Positions 26,125 to 35,077 are shown, counted from the stretch's first letter. The stretch: DNA of 64,000 bases from Streptomyces anulatus (GCF_014650675.1 NZ_BMVK01000010.1:229497-293496), one strand, 5' to 3'. Notes: generated from the sequence alone by a model not told the origin. Numbers and translations: made by a program.

Positions 26125-27053
26125 GTGCGGTCGCCTCCGAACTTGCTCAGACGCAGATAGACGATCGAACAGAAGAGGAGGATCACGAAGGCGACGGTCG
26201 TGAGCGCGGAGGCGTAACCGAAGTCGTGGCCCTCGATACCGGTGTTGGCCACGTAGAGCGGCAGGGTGGTGGTCTCACCGGCCGGGCCGCCGCCGGTCAG
26301 GGTGTAGAGCAGGTCGACGTTGTTGAACTCCCAGACCCCGCGCAGCAGGGTGGCCAGGATGATCGCGTCCCGCAGGTGGGGCAGGGTGATGTGGAAGAAC
26401 TGCCGCAGCCGGCCCGCGCCGTCGACCGACGCCGCCTCGTACAACTCCTTCGAGACGGACTGGAGGTCGGCGAGGATGAGGATCGCGAAGAAGGGGACTC
26501 CGCGCCAGAGTTCGGTGACGGTGGCCGCCCAGAAGACGGTTCCGGTGTCCGAGAGCACCGATGTGCCGTACTCGCCGATCCCGGCGTCCGCGAGGTAGCG
26601 GCTGAAGCCGGTCGAGGAGTTGTAGAGCAGGATCCAGATCGTGCTGGTCAGCACACCGGAGACGGCCCAGGGCGAGAACACCATGGCCCGGGAGATCCCG
26701 CGCCCGATGAAGGTCTGGTTGACGATCAGGGCGAGTGCCAGGCCGAGGAGGAGTTGGAGCGTGACCTGGGTGACGACCCACTGGGCGCTGAACCCGAGCG
26801 TCGGCCAGAACTGGTCGTCCTCGGTGAAGACGCGCCGGAAGTTGTCGAGCCCGGCGAAGCCGTTCCGCCACGGCTTGGTGACGTTGTAGTTCTGCAGGCT
26901 GTAGTAGAAGACGCTGAGCACCGGGTAGGCGATGAAGCCCAGCATCAGCAGGCCCGCGGGCGCGATCAGCAGATACGGCAGGCGGCGGGGGCTCGCCCGG
27001 CGGCGCCGGGACTCTTTGGGCGGCGGTGTGGCCACGGCTGCGGTTGGGGCCAT
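26121..27053 (-). CDS. Sugar ABC permease, first subunit (CUT1, MalF type)
   Basis: 310-residue membrane protein with six spans. After a short basic N-terminus (ESRRRRASPRRL), segments include PYLLIAPAGLLMLGFIAYPV. The EAA loop is YEAASVDGAGRLRQFFHITLPHL, quoted in part as YEAASVDGAGRLRQFF. Start ATG 27053 is chosen for its GGAGAC site. It is the first gene of the minus-strand operon; the promoter region to 27233 contains a LacI-type operator. It would pair with the permease at 25213. Confidence 0.93.
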   Translation of the reverse strand: MAPTAAVATPPPKESRRRRASPRRLPYLLIAPAGLLMLGFIAYPVLSVFYYSLQNYNVTKPWRNGFAGLDNFRRVFTEDDQFWPTLGFSAQWVVTQVTLQLLLGLALALIVNQTFIGRGISRAMVFSPWAVSGVLTSTIWILLYNSSTGFSRYLADAGIGEYGTSVLSDTGTVFWAATVTELWRGVPFFAILILADLQSVSKELYEAASVDGAGRLRQFFHITLPHLRDAIILATLLRGVWEFNNVDLLYTLTGGGPAGETTTLPLYVANTGIEGHDFGYASALTTVAFVILLFCSIVYLRLSKFGGDRT

Positions 27054-27120
27054 GACGCGTCTCCGATCTCTGGGAGGTGCTGGATGCGCTGGACGATCGG
27101 GCCTTCCGGCCACTGATGGT

Positions 27121-27132
27121 GAAAGCGCTTGC
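27121..27132. promoter_or_regulatory. LacI-type operator GAAAGCGCTTGC before the sugar ABC operon
   Basis: Identical 12-mer to the one at 15344-15355; core AAGCGCTT is palindromic. It sits 68 bases upstream of the first permease start and 100 bases beyond the dehydratase stop. No LacI gene is in the window. Confidence 0.7.
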
Positions 27133-27233
27133 TGCGTAGAGCTGGAGCGGCCCGGGGAGCGGGGTGCAGAGGGAGGTCCCCCGGCTCCGCCCGGGTACGG
27201 TCACGGGACCCGCGTACGGTCACGGGTCCCGGT

Positions 27234-28988
27234 TCATCCCGCGTACGGGTCGGGCACTTCTCCCTGCCGGGCCAGGAACGCGAAGTCGCATCCGGTGTCG
27301 GCCTGGGTGATCTGGTCCTGGTACAGCGCCCCGTAGCCCCGTCCGTAGCGGGCGGGCGGCGGCGACCAGGCGGCCCTGCGCCGCTGGAGTTCCTCGTCGT
27401 CGACGTCGAGCCGCAGGAGCCGGGCCTCGACGTCCAGGGTGATCAGATCGCCGGTGCGGACCAGGGCGAGCGGCCCGCCGACGAAGGACTCGGGTGCGAT
27501 GTGCAGGACGCACGCCCCGTAACTGGTGCCGCTCATCCGCGCGTCGGAGATCCGCACCATGTCCCGCACGCCTTGCTTCAGCAGGTAGTCCGGGATCGGC
27601 AGCATGCCGTACTCGGGCATGCCGGGGCCGCCCTGGGGCCCGGCGTTGCGCAGCACGAGCACATGGTCCGGGGTGAGGGCGAGAGCCGGGTCGTTGATCG
27701 TGCGCTGGAGCTCCCGGTAGTCGTCGAAGACGACGGCGGGCCCGGTGTGGCGCAGCAGGCGCGGCTCGGCGGCGATGTGCTTGATGACGGCCCCGTCGGG
27801 GCAGAGGTTGCCCCGCAGCACCGCCACCCCGCCTTCCCCGGCCAGCGGGTCGGAGCGCTCGCGGATGACGTCGCTGTTGTGGACGGGGGCCCCGTCGAGC
27901 TGTTCGCGCAGGGTGTCGTGCGCGACCGTGGGCCGGTCCAGGTGCAGTACGTCGGTGAGCCGCCCCAGGAAACCGGGCAGACCGCCGGCGAAGTGGAAGT
28001 CCTCCATCAGGTACCGCCCGCCGGGACGGAGGTCGGCGAGGACGGGCACCGTACGGGCGATCCGGTCGAAGTCGTCCAGGGTGAGCTTCACCCCGGAACG
28101 GCCGGCCATGGCGATCAGATGGATCACGGCGTTGGTGGAGCCGCCGAGCGCGAGAACCGTGGCGACGGCGTCCTCGTACGCCTCCGGCGTCAGGATCTGT
28201 GACAACGTCACCTGCCGCATGACCAGGTCGACGATCCGCAGCCCCGAAGCCGCGGCCATCCGCTCGTGCCCCGAGTCGACGGCCGGTATGGACGAGGCGC
28301 CCGGCAGGGTGACCCCCAGCACCTCGGCGACGGCCGTCAGGGTGGAGGCGGTGCCCATCGTCATGCAGTGACCGGGGGAGCGGGCCAGACCGTTCTCCAG
28401 CTCGGCCATCTCGCAGTCGCCGATGATCCCGGCCCGCCGCTCGTCCCAGTACCTCCACATGTCCGTGCCGGAGCCGAGGACCTCGTTGCGCCAGTGCCCG
28501 GGCAGCATCGGCCCGGCGGGCACGAAGACGGTGGGCAGGTCCACGGAGGCGGCGCCCATCAGCAGCGCGGGCGTCGACTTGTCGCAGCCGCCGAGCAGTA
28601 CGGCCCCGTCGACCGGATAGGAGCGCAGCAGCTCCTCGGTCTCCATCGCCAGCAGGTTGCGGTAGAGCATCGGGGTCGGCTTCTGGAAGGTCTCCGACAG
28701 GGTGGAGACCGGGAACTCCAGCGGGAACCCGCCCGCCTGCCAGACCCCCCGCTTGACCGCCTGCGCCCGGTCGCGCAGATGGGTGTGGCAGGGGTTGATG
28801 TCGGACCAGGTGTTGAGCACCGCGACGACCGGCTTGCCGAGGTGCTCCTCGGGGAGGTAGCCGAGCTGACGGGTGCGGGCCCGGTGGCTGAAGGACCGCA
28901 GTCCGTCCGTGCCGAACCACCGGTGGCTGCGCAGCTCCTCGGGCGCGATACGGCCGGTTCCCGGGCCCCGGGTGGACGCGTCGGTCAC
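27234..28988 (-). CDS. IlvD/Edd-family sugar-acid dehydratase (L-arabinonate dehydratase-like)
   Basis: 584-residue dehydratase converting an aldonate to a 2-keto-3-deoxyaldonate. Cluster and metal motifs: Cys67 in INPCHTH, Cys135 in GGCDKSTP, Cys192 in GDCEMAE and Cys208 in PGHCMTMGTAST. IlvD-type proteins bind a 2Fe-2S cluster and magnesium with such residues. YGALYQDQITQAD at the C-terminus resembles pentonate/hexonate dehydratases more than dihydroxyacid dehydratase. GTG start 28988 overlaps the aldolase stop (GTGA). With the aldolase and oxidoreductase it supports a non-phosphorylative pathway. Confidence 0.9.
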   Translation of the reverse strand: MTDASTRGPGTGRIAPEELRSHRWFGTDGLRSFSHRARTRQLGYLPEEHLGKPVVAVLNTWSDINPCHTHLRDRAQAVKRGVWQAGGFPLEFPVSTLSETFQKPTPMLYRNLLAMETEELLRSYPVDGAVLLGGCDKSTPALLMGAASVDLPTVFVPAGPMLPGHWRNEVLGSGTDMWRYWDERRAGIIGDCEMAELENGLARSPGHCMTMGTASTLTAVAEVLGVTLPGASSIPAVDSGHERMAAASGLRIVDLVMRQVTLSQILTPEAYEDAVATVLALGGSTNAVIHLIAMAGRSGVKLTLDDFDRIARTVPVLADLRPGGRYLMEDFHFAGGLPGFLGRLTDVLHLDRPTVAHDTLREQLDGAPVHNSDVIRERSDPLAGEGGVAVLRGNLCPDGAVIKHIAAEPRLLRHTGPAVVFDDYRELQRTINDPALALTPDHVLVLRNAGPQGGPGMPEYGMLPIPDYLLKQGVRDMVRISDARMSGTSYGACVLHIAPESFVGGPLALVRTGDLITLDVEARLLRLDVDDEELQRRRAAWSPPPARYGRGYGALYQDQITQADTGCDFAFLARQGEVPDPYAG

Positions 28989-29887
28989 AGGGACCACTCG
29001 GATATCAGCCCGGCGACCTCGGCCCGCCGGGCCTCGGGCAGCACCCGGCTCGGAGCGCGCACATCGCGGCGGCAGAGCCCCAGCGCGGACAGGGCCTCCT
29101 TCACGACGGTGACGTTGTCGGCGGACTGCTCCTCGGCGCGGAGCTCCTCGAAGCGGCGGATGCGCTCCCAGACCTTCATCGCCGCCACGTAGTCCCCGGC
29201 GCGCAGCGCCTCCAGCATGTCGAGGGAGACGCCCGGGGCGACGTTGACGAGACCGGAGGTGAATCCGGTGGCGCCGGTGGCGAAGTAGGAGGGGGCGTAC
29301 AGCTCCGCGAGGCCGGCGATCCAGACGAACCGCTCCAGACCGGCGTCCCGGGCGAAGGCGGCGAAGCGGGCCGCGTCGGGGACCGCGTACTTCACGCCGA
29401 CGACGTTGGGGCAGGCGTCGGCGAGTTCGGCGAGCCGCTCGCCGGCGAGCCGGGGGCTGCGGATGTAGGGGACGACACCGAGCTGCGGCACGGCCTCGGC
29501 GATCGACCGGTGGTAGTCGACCCACCCTTCCTGCGCGATGTACGGGTGTACCGGCTGGTGCACCATCACCATCGCCGCGCCGGCCTCGGCGGCGTGCTCG
29601 GCGGCGGCCACCGCGGTCGGCACGTCGTGACCGACGCCCACCAGAACGGTGGCTCGTCCCGCGGCCTCCTCGACGGTCAGCTCGGTGACGAGACGCCGCT
29701 CGTCGGGGGTGAGGGCGTAGAACTCCCCGGTGTTGCCGTTCGGGGTGACGGTGCGGACGCCGCCGTCGAGCAGCCTGCGCATCAAGGCGCGGTGGGTCGC
29801 GGTGTCGATGGCTCCGTCCTCGGCGAACGGCGTCACCGGGATCGCCACAACGTCTGCGAGTGCCGCCTTGAGCGGAGAGTGGTCCAT
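28985..29887 (-). CDS. DapA-family keto-deoxy sugar-acid aldolase or dehydratase
   Basis: 300-residue class I aldolase-family enzyme. AIPVTPFAEDG, TPNGNTGEFYAL (acid loop), Tyr141 in VVPYIRSPR and Schiff-base Lys166 in VGVKYAVPD are present. It would cleave or dehydrate the 2-keto-3-deoxy acid made by the dehydratase, giving pyruvate plus an aldehyde or a semialdehyde. True DapA is less likely in this context. Start ATG 29887 has GAAAGG and gives the usual short lead to AIPVTPF; an in-frame GTG at 29941, overlapping the GntR stop by GTGA, is an alternative. Confidence 0.88.
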   Translation of the reverse strand: MDHSPLKAALADVVAIPVTPFAEDGAIDTATHRALMRRLLDGGVRTVTPNGNTGEFYALTPDERRLVTELTVEEAAGRATVLVGVGHDVPTAVAAAEHAAEAGAAMVMVHQPVHPYIAQEGWVDYHRSIAEAVPQLGVVPYIRSPRLAGERLAELADACPNVVGVKYAVPDAARFAAFARDAGLERFVWIAGLAELYAPSYFATGATGFTSGLVNVAPGVSLDMLEALRAGDYVAAMKVWERIRRFEELRAEEQSADNVTVVKEALSALGLCRRDVRAPSRVLPEARRAEVAGLISEWSL

Positions 29888-29937
29888 GCGGACTGGCCTT
29901 TCGTCGAGGTGCTGCTGGAGCGTGTCCAGCGGGCGGT

Positions 29938-30594
29938 TCACGCGGCGTCACCCCCGTCTTCGTCGTCGGGGAAGGCGCGGCGTACGAACGACGCGATGTG
30001 GTGGTGCAGGGCCCCGGCCGCGGCCTCCGCGTCATCGGCGAGGGCGAGCCGCAGGATCTCGCGGTGCTCGGCCGCCTCGCGCTCCCAGGACGGGACGGCC
30101 GACCAGGCCACGGTCGACACGAGCGCCGCCTGGTCACGGACCTCGTCGAGCATCCGGGAGAGCAGCGGGTTGCCGCACGGCAGGTACAGGGCGCGGTGGA
30201 AGTCCCGGTTGGCCAGCGACCTGTCGGCGGTGTCGGCCGCCGAGTCGGCCCGCTCCAGGGCCTCTTGGGCCGCCTCGAGCGAGGCGCCCCGGGTGATGGA
30301 GCGGCGCAGCGCCTCCGGTTCCAGCAGGAGGCGGACGTCGTACACCTCCCTGGCCATGGTCGCGTCGACGAGCCGTACGGTGACGCCCTTGTACTGGCTC
30401 ATCACCACGAGTCCCGTGCCCGCGAGCGTCTTGAGCGCCTCGCGGACGGGAGTCTTCGACACCCCGAACTGCGCGGCGAGTTCGGTCTCCACCAGCGCCT
30501 GTCCCGGTCTCAACCGCGCGGTGAGGATGGCGTGCTTGATGGCCTCCAGCACGTACTGGGTCCGGGACGGGATCGGGGCAGGGGCGAAGGTCAT
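29938..30594 (-). CDS. GntR-family regulator (FadR/FCD type)
   Basis: 218-residue regulator with an N-terminal winged helix, LVETELAAQFGVSKTPVREAL (quoted in part as FGVSKTPVREAL, about residues 40-52), and an FCD effector domain. Metal-ligand-type residues of FCD appear as Asp/His in NRDFHRALY and in AAEHREILRLA, and the late ALHHHIASF. These proteins usually sense sugar acids or keto acids. First gene of the unit running into the aldolase and dehydratase, so it is probably a self-regulated switch. The start 30594 is chosen by alignment length; the ribosome-binding site is weak. Confidence 0.9.
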   Translation of the reverse strand: MTFAPAPIPSRTQYVLEAIKHAILTARLRPGQALVETELAAQFGVSKTPVREALKTLAGTGLVVMSQYKGVTVRLVDATMAREVYDVRLLLEPEALRRSITRGASLEAAQEALERADSAADTADRSLANRDFHRALYLPCGNPLLSRMLDEVRDQAALVSTVAWSAVPSWEREAAEHREILRLALADDAEAAAGALHHHIASFVRRAFPDDEDGGDAA

Positions 30595-30620
30595 GGGTGA
30601 CGGGCTCTCACATCTCGCGT

Positions 30621-30658
30621 ATCGCGTCTCATATATGACGTACGAAGTACGACGCGAT
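30621..30658. promoter_or_regulatory. Nested inverted repeats, probable GntR operator
   Basis: Outer arms ATCGCGTC and GACGCGAT enclose the palindrome TCATATATGA and CGTAC-GAA-GTACG. The region lies 27-64 bases upstream of the GntR start and is AT-rich for this genome. Confidence 0.55.
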
Positions 30659-30817
30659 GAAGTTAGAGCCGTACGGAATGTTTCGTCAACGCTTCCGACC
30701 GAAGAACTTCTGCGACCGGCAGGGCACTTGACGGCCGCGGTGCACGTGCCGTCCCTCGGGAGGAGCCCCGCGGGACCGTGGCCCGGCCCGCCACCGCCCG
30801 GACAGAACCCACCCATC

Positions 30818-30839
30818 TTGTCCACCGGTCGGTGGACAA
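30818..30839. promoter_or_regulatory. Perfect inverted repeat upstream of the MMPL gene
   Basis: Arms TTGTCCACCG and CGGTGGACAA are perfectly complementary around a 2-base centre. The site ends 57 bases before the MMPL start and would suit a TetR-type repressor whose gene is elsewhere. Confidence 0.6.
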
Positions 30840-30896
30840 CAGGTTCAGTCGGCAGGACGTGTCGGGCGCCGCACCCCTGCGGCCAGGATTCCCGGC

Positions 30897-33212
30897 ATGA
30901 GACATCTACCTGTACGTATGGCCCGATGGAGCGCCCGGCACGCCGGGCGGGCGATCGCCGGCTGGTTCGCGTTCGTCGTCCTGTGCCTTGTGGCCGGCAT
31001 CGCGCTGGGCACCAACGAGGCCACCACCAAGGACTTCTGGGTCGGCGAGGCGGGACGCGCCGAGGCGACCGCGACCGAGGGCGGTCTGGAGCGTTCCCCC
31101 ACCGAGCGGATCATGATCCGGGCCAGGTCGGGAGAGCTGGACATGGCGGCGGCCGGTGCGGCGGCCCAGGACGTGACCGAGCGGATGCGGGACCTGCCGG
31201 AGGTGGAGAGCGTGGCCGCTCCCGTCCGCTCGAAGGACGGCGAGGTCCTGTTGGTCTCGGTGGTCCTGAACGGACCGGAGCTGAAGGGGAAGAAGAACGT
31301 CGTACCGCTCCTGGAGCAGACGGCGGCGGTGGGCGCGGACCACCCGCACCTGGTGGTGGAGGAGACCGGATCCCCTGCCATCAGCAAGGGTGTCAACGAC
31401 CAGCGCGACGAGGATCTCGCGCTCTCCGAACGCATCAGCCTGCCCGTCACCGTCGTCACCCTGCTGATCGTGTTCGGGTCGGTGATCATGGCGGGTGTGC
31501 CGCTGCTGCTGGCACTCTCCTCGATCGCCGCGGCGATCGGACTGTCCATGGTCGCTTCGCACGTCATGCCCGACGCGGGAGTCGGGACGAACCTCATCCT
31601 GCTCATCGGTCTGGCGGTGGGCGTCGACTACACGCTCTTCTACCTGAAGCGCGAGCGGGAGGAACGGGCGCGCGCGGGCGGGCGGCTCGGCCCGGAGGCC
31701 CTCGTCGAGCTGGCGGCGGCGACGGCGGGCCGGGCCATCGTGATCTCGGGTCTCGCCGTGATCGTCTCCACGGCCACCCTGTATCTGGCCACGGACGTCA
31801 TCTTCTCCTCCCTGGCGACCGGGACCATCCTCGTCGTGGCCGTCGCCGTGGCCAGCTCGCTCACCGTGCTGCCCGCGCTGCTGGTCGTCATCGGCCGCCG
31901 CGCCGACCGCCTCGCTCCCCGCAGGGCCGCCCGCCGGGCCCGGCGCGGCAAGCCGGCGCGGGGCGGGAAGCCGGAGACGGGGCGGATGTTCGGTGCTCTG
32001 CTGCGCCCGGCCCGGACCCGCCCCGCCCTCACCCTGTGCCTGTCGGTCCTCGTGATGCTCGGGCTGACCGTGCCCGCGCTCGGCCTGAAACTGATCGACC
32101 CGGGCAAGGACACCTTCTCCCGCGACATCCCGGCTATGCGGGTGTACGACCGGCTGACCGAGAGCTTCCCCGAACTCTTCGTCACCCACGAGGTCGTCAC
32201 CCGCTCCACGCCGGAGCAGGCGGCACAGGTGAAGCGGGCCCTGGAGGATCTCGGCCGACGGGCCCAGGCGGACCCCCTGTTCGCGCGAGCCCCGAAGGAG
32301 GCGGAGAGCACGAAGGACGCGCAGGACGCGACGAGCCCGGAGAACCCCACGAACCCGAAGGGCCCGCAGAGCCCCACGAACCCGAGGACCCCGGCGATAT
32401 CCGAGCCGACGGTCCGCACGTCGGCCGACGGCCGGATCAGCGTGCTGGAACTCTCGGTCCCCCATCCCGCGCCCTCCGCCGAGGCGATCGAGTCGCTCAC
32501 CCGCCTCCGCCAGGACCACATCCCTGCGACCGTCGGCCGACTGTCCGGCGTGGAGACGGCGGTGAGCGGCGACGTCGCCCGGGGTCGCGACTACGTGAGC
32601 CACGAGAGCGACAAGCTGCCGCTGGTCCTCGGCTTCCTGCTGCTGATGACCTTCCTGATGACCGTGTGGGCGTTCCGCTCGGTGGTGCTCGGAGCGATCG
32701 GCGTCGTACTGAACCTGCTGTCCGCCGGCGCCTCGCTCGGCCTGCTGGTCCTGGTCTTCCAGGGGACGTGGGCGGAGGGACTGCTGGCCTTCGACTCCCT
32801 CGGGGCGATCGCGTCCAGGGTTCCGTTGTTCCTCGTGGTGATCCTCTTCGGCCTGTCGATGGACTACCAGGTGTTCGTGGTCAGCCGGATCCAGGAGGCC
32901 AGGCAGAACGGCATGTCCGCCCGTGAGGCGGTGCTGGAGGGCATCAACCGGTCGGCCAAGGTGGTGACCAGCGCGGCGATCGTGATGGTGACGGTGTTCG
33001 GTGCGTTCGTGGCCCTGCACCTCACCGAGATGAAGCAGATGGGATTCTGCCTGGCCGTGGCCGTCCTCCTGGACGCCGTGGTCATCCGGCTCATGGTCCT
33101 GCCGTCGGTCCTGTTGCTCCTCGGTGAGCGTGCCTGGTGGCCGGCCCGGCGCCCCGGCCGGACCGTGCGGGCCCAGGAACCCGCCGCCGGGTCGCCGGCG
33201 GAAGTAGGCTGA
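30897..33212 (+). CDS. MMPL-family RND transporter
   Basis: 771-residue membrane exporter with two repeats, each with an N-terminal helix, an outside domain and five to six helices. Key segments are GLAVGVDYTLFYLKREREERA in the first half (quoted in part as GLAVGVDYTLFYLK) and LFGLSMDYQVFVVSRIQEA in the second, which carry the proton-relay Asp-Tyr pair. Exports lipids or small hydrophobic compounds. The second outside domain has a Pro/Asn/Thr-rich linker (SPENPTNPKGPQSPTNPR) of about 20 residues at 475. It lies behind a palindrome and 5 bases before a two-component system. Confidence 0.92.
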   Translation: MRHLPVRMARWSARHAGRAIAGWFAFVVLCLVAGIALGTNEATTKDFWVGEAGRAEATATEGGLERSPTERIMIRARSGELDMAAAGAAAQDVTERMRDLPEVESVAAPVRSKDGEVLLVSVVLNGPELKGKKNVVPLLEQTAAVGADHPHLVVEETGSPAISKGVNDQRDEDLALSERISLPVTVVTLLIVFGSVIMAGVPLLLALSSIAAAIGLSMVASHVMPDAGVGTNLILLIGLAVGVDYTLFYLKREREERARAGGRLGPEALVELAAATAGRAIVISGLAVIVSTATLYLATDVIFSSLATGTILVVAVAVASSLTVLPALLVVIGRRADRLAPRRAARRARRGKPARGGKPETGRMFGALLRPARTRPALTLCLSVLVMLGLTVPALGLKLIDPGKDTFSRDIPAMRVYDRLTESFPELFVTHEVVTRSTPEQAAQVKRALEDLGRRAQADPLFARAPKEAESTKDAQDATSPENPTNPKGPQSPTNPRTPAISEPTVRTSADGRISVLELSVPHPAPSAEAIESLTRLRQDHIPATVGRLSGVETAVSGDVARGRDYVSHESDKLPLVLGFLLLMTFLMTVWAFRSVVLGAIGVVLNLLSAGASLGLLVLVFQGTWAEGLLAFDSLGAIASRVPLFLVVILFGLSMDYQVFVVSRIQEARQNGMSAREAVLEGINRSAKVVTSAAIVMVTVFGAFVALHLTEMKQMGFCLAVAVLLDAVVIRLMVLPSVLLLLGERAWWPARRPGRTVRAQEPAAGSPAEVG

Positions 33213-33216
33213 CGCG

Positions 33217-34401
33217 GTGAATCAACGGCCGCAGCCCGACACCGCGTTGACCGTACCGTCGCTGCACCGGTGGAACGCCGTCTTCTGGGTGCTGCTGGGC
33301 GTGGTCCCGCCGGCCCTCGCGGTCGCCGACGCACCCGGTACGACGCGCTACCCGGTGCTGGGGCTGCTGGCCGTGCTCGCCCTGTCGTACGGGGCGGTGG
33401 GGCTGTTCCCCGGCAACCCCGCCCTGCGCCCCCGCCCCTACCTGTACGTACTCGTCGTGGGCCTCGGAGCCATGTCGTACCTGCTCGACGGCAGCGCGGC
33501 GCTCTTCGTGGTGACCCTGCCGCACTTCTGGATCTACACCGCGAGCGCGCGTGCCGCGATCACCCTGAGCGGCCTCGCCGCGGCGGGGGTCGTGGCGGGC
33601 AACGTCGTACGGCAGGGCTGGGACGGAGAGTTCTTCACCGGCAACGTGATCTTCACACTCATCGGGTACGCGGCAGGCGTGCTCATCGGGCTGGGGGTGC
33701 GCCACATCACCGAGGACGCCGACGAGCGGGCCCGCCGCCTGGGCGCCGAACTGGAGGAGGCGCGGCTCCGGCTCGTCGAGGCACACCACCGGCAGGGAGC
33801 GGCCGACGAGCGCGAACGTCTCGCGCGGGAGATCCACGACACGCTCGCCCAGGGATTCGCGTCCATCATCGTGCTCGCGGAGGCGGCCAGATCCGGTCTG
33901 GAGACCGACCCGGGCAGGAGCGGGAAACATCTCCTCGCTATCGAGAACACCGCGCGCGACAACCTCGCCGAGGCGCGCGTCCTCGTCGGTTCGGCCCCGC
34001 GGAGCGGCGTCGCCGCCGGCTCGGTGGCGGACACCCTGCGACGGACCCTGCGGCGGTTCACCGAGGACACCGGGACCGGCGTCACCGCCGAACTGCCGGA
34101 CGTCACCTGCGACCAGCAGACCCGGATCGCCCTCCTGCGGTGCACCCAGGAGTCCCTCGCCAACATCCGCAAGCACGCGGCGGCCTCCACCGTGGAGGTG
34201 GTCCTCACCGCGCAGCCGTACGGGATCGAGCTGGAGATCACCGACGACGGTGCGGGCTTCGTGACGGAGGACTCCCACGGCTTCGGGCTGCACGGAATGC
34301 GCAAGCGCCTGGCCGAGCTCGGCGGGGAGCTCACCGTCACCAGTTCGGTCGGCGACGGCACACGTGTCCTGGCCATGATTCCCACCGACGGGCAGGGCTG
34401 A
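33217..34401 (+). CDS. Sensor histidine kinase (HisKA_3 / NarL-coupled)
   Basis: 394-residue membrane kinase. Four or more hydrophobic segments lie in residues about 15-170; the dimerisation box is ERLAREIHDTLAQGFASIIV with the phospho-histidine in REIHD. The HATPase domain includes NIRKHAAAST, EITDDGAGF and GFGLHGMRKRLAELGG. GTG start 33217 is 5 bases past the MMPL stop, so it may be cotranscribed with that exporter. It overlaps no gene and is followed by its response regulator one base later. It probably senses a membrane or lipid-linked signal. Confidence 0.93.
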   Translation: MNQRPQPDTALTVPSLHRWNAVFWVLLGVVPPALAVADAPGTTRYPVLGLLAVLALSYGAVGLFPGNPALRPRPYLYVLVVGLGAMSYLLDGSAALFVVTLPHFWIYTASARAAITLSGLAAAGVVAGNVVRQGWDGEFFTGNVIFTLIGYAAGVLIGLGVRHITEDADERARRLGAELEEARLRLVEAHHRQGAADERERLAREIHDTLAQGFASIIVLAEAARSGLETDPGRSGKHLLAIENTARDNLAEARVLVGSAPRSGVAAGSVADTLRRTLRRFTEDTGTGVTAELPDVTCDQQTRIALLRCTQESLANIRKHAAASTVEVVLTAQPYGIELEITDDGAGFVTEDSHGFGLHGMRKRLAELGGELTVTSSVGDGTRVLAMIPTDGQG

Positions 34402-34402
34402 G

Positions 34403-35077
34403 ATGACCGACGGGCCGACAGCCGACAAGAAGCTCCGGATCCTCGTGGCGGACGACCACACGGTGATGCGCGCCGGGGTCGTCGCCCTGCTGGCGGACGA
34501 ACCCACCATCGAGATCGTCGGCGAGGCCGAGGACGGCAGGGCGGCCGTCGGACTCGTCGAACGGCTGGAGCCCGACGTGGTGCTGATGGATCTGCGGATG
34601 CCCGTCCTCGACGGGACGAGTGCCACCGCGGAGATCGTCGCCGGGCCCGCCCGGACCCGTGTGCTGATCCTGACCACGTACGAGACCGACGCGGAGATCG
34701 AGCGGGCCGTCGAGGCGGGCGCCATCGGCTACCTGCTCAAGGACGCCACCCGCGAGCAGCTGGTGGACGCCGTCCACTCCGCGTCCCGGGGCGAGACCGT
34801 GCTGGCTCCCCGCGTCGCGGCGCGGCTGGTGGCCCGGATGCGAAGGCCCGCGCCGGTGACGCTGACGAGACGGGAGGTGGACGTGCTGGGCGCGGTGGCG
34901 GACGGACTGTCCAACGTGGAGATCGGCCGTCGGCTGGTCATCGCGGAGGCGACGGTGAAGACGCATCTGCTGAGGGTCTTCGCCAAACTCGACGTCGGCG
35001 ACCGTACGCACGCGGTGGTCAGGGCACTCGACCTCGGTCTGCTGGAAGGGACCCGGGGGAGAGCGGACGGCGGCTGA
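34403..35077 (+). CDS. LuxR-type response regulator (NarL/FixJ)
   Basis: 224-residue two-domain regulator. The receiver has Asp in VVLMDLRMPVLDG and Lys in GYLLKDATREQ. The C-terminal HTH is LTRREVDVLGAVADGLSNVEI with ATVKTHLLRVFAKLDV (about 152-200; quoted in part). It follows its partner kinase by one base, so the pair forms a standard unit with the MMPL exporter and likely controls it. Confidence 0.94.
   Translation: MTDGPTADKKLRILVADDHTVMRAGVVALLADEPTIEIVGEAEDGRAAVGLVERLEPDVVLMDLRMPVLDGTSATAEIVAGPARTRVLILTTYETDAEIERAVEAGAIGYLLKDATREQLVDAVHSASRGETVLAPRVAARLVARMRRPAPVTLTRREVDVLGAVADGLSNVEIGRRLVIAEATVKTHLLRVFAKLDVGDRTHAVVRALDLGLLEGTRGRADGG

Larger units (their letters stand above)
30595..30896. 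other. Divergent intergenic region between GntR and MMPL genes
   Basis: Non-coding. It holds two inverted-repeat sites, one near each gene (30621-30658 and 30818-30839). Nothing else was recognised. Confidence 0.6.

Noticed and set aside
29510..32926. Long plus-strand frame of over 1100 codons spanning GntR and MMPL regions
   Set aside because: Arg/Gly/Pro-rich composition with no domain; overlaps three well-supported genes in other frames.
30906..33020. Very long antisense frame opposite the MMPL gene (over 700 codons)
   Set aside because: Shadow frame caused by GC-rich codons; the sense strand has clear MMPL motifs and the antisense has none.
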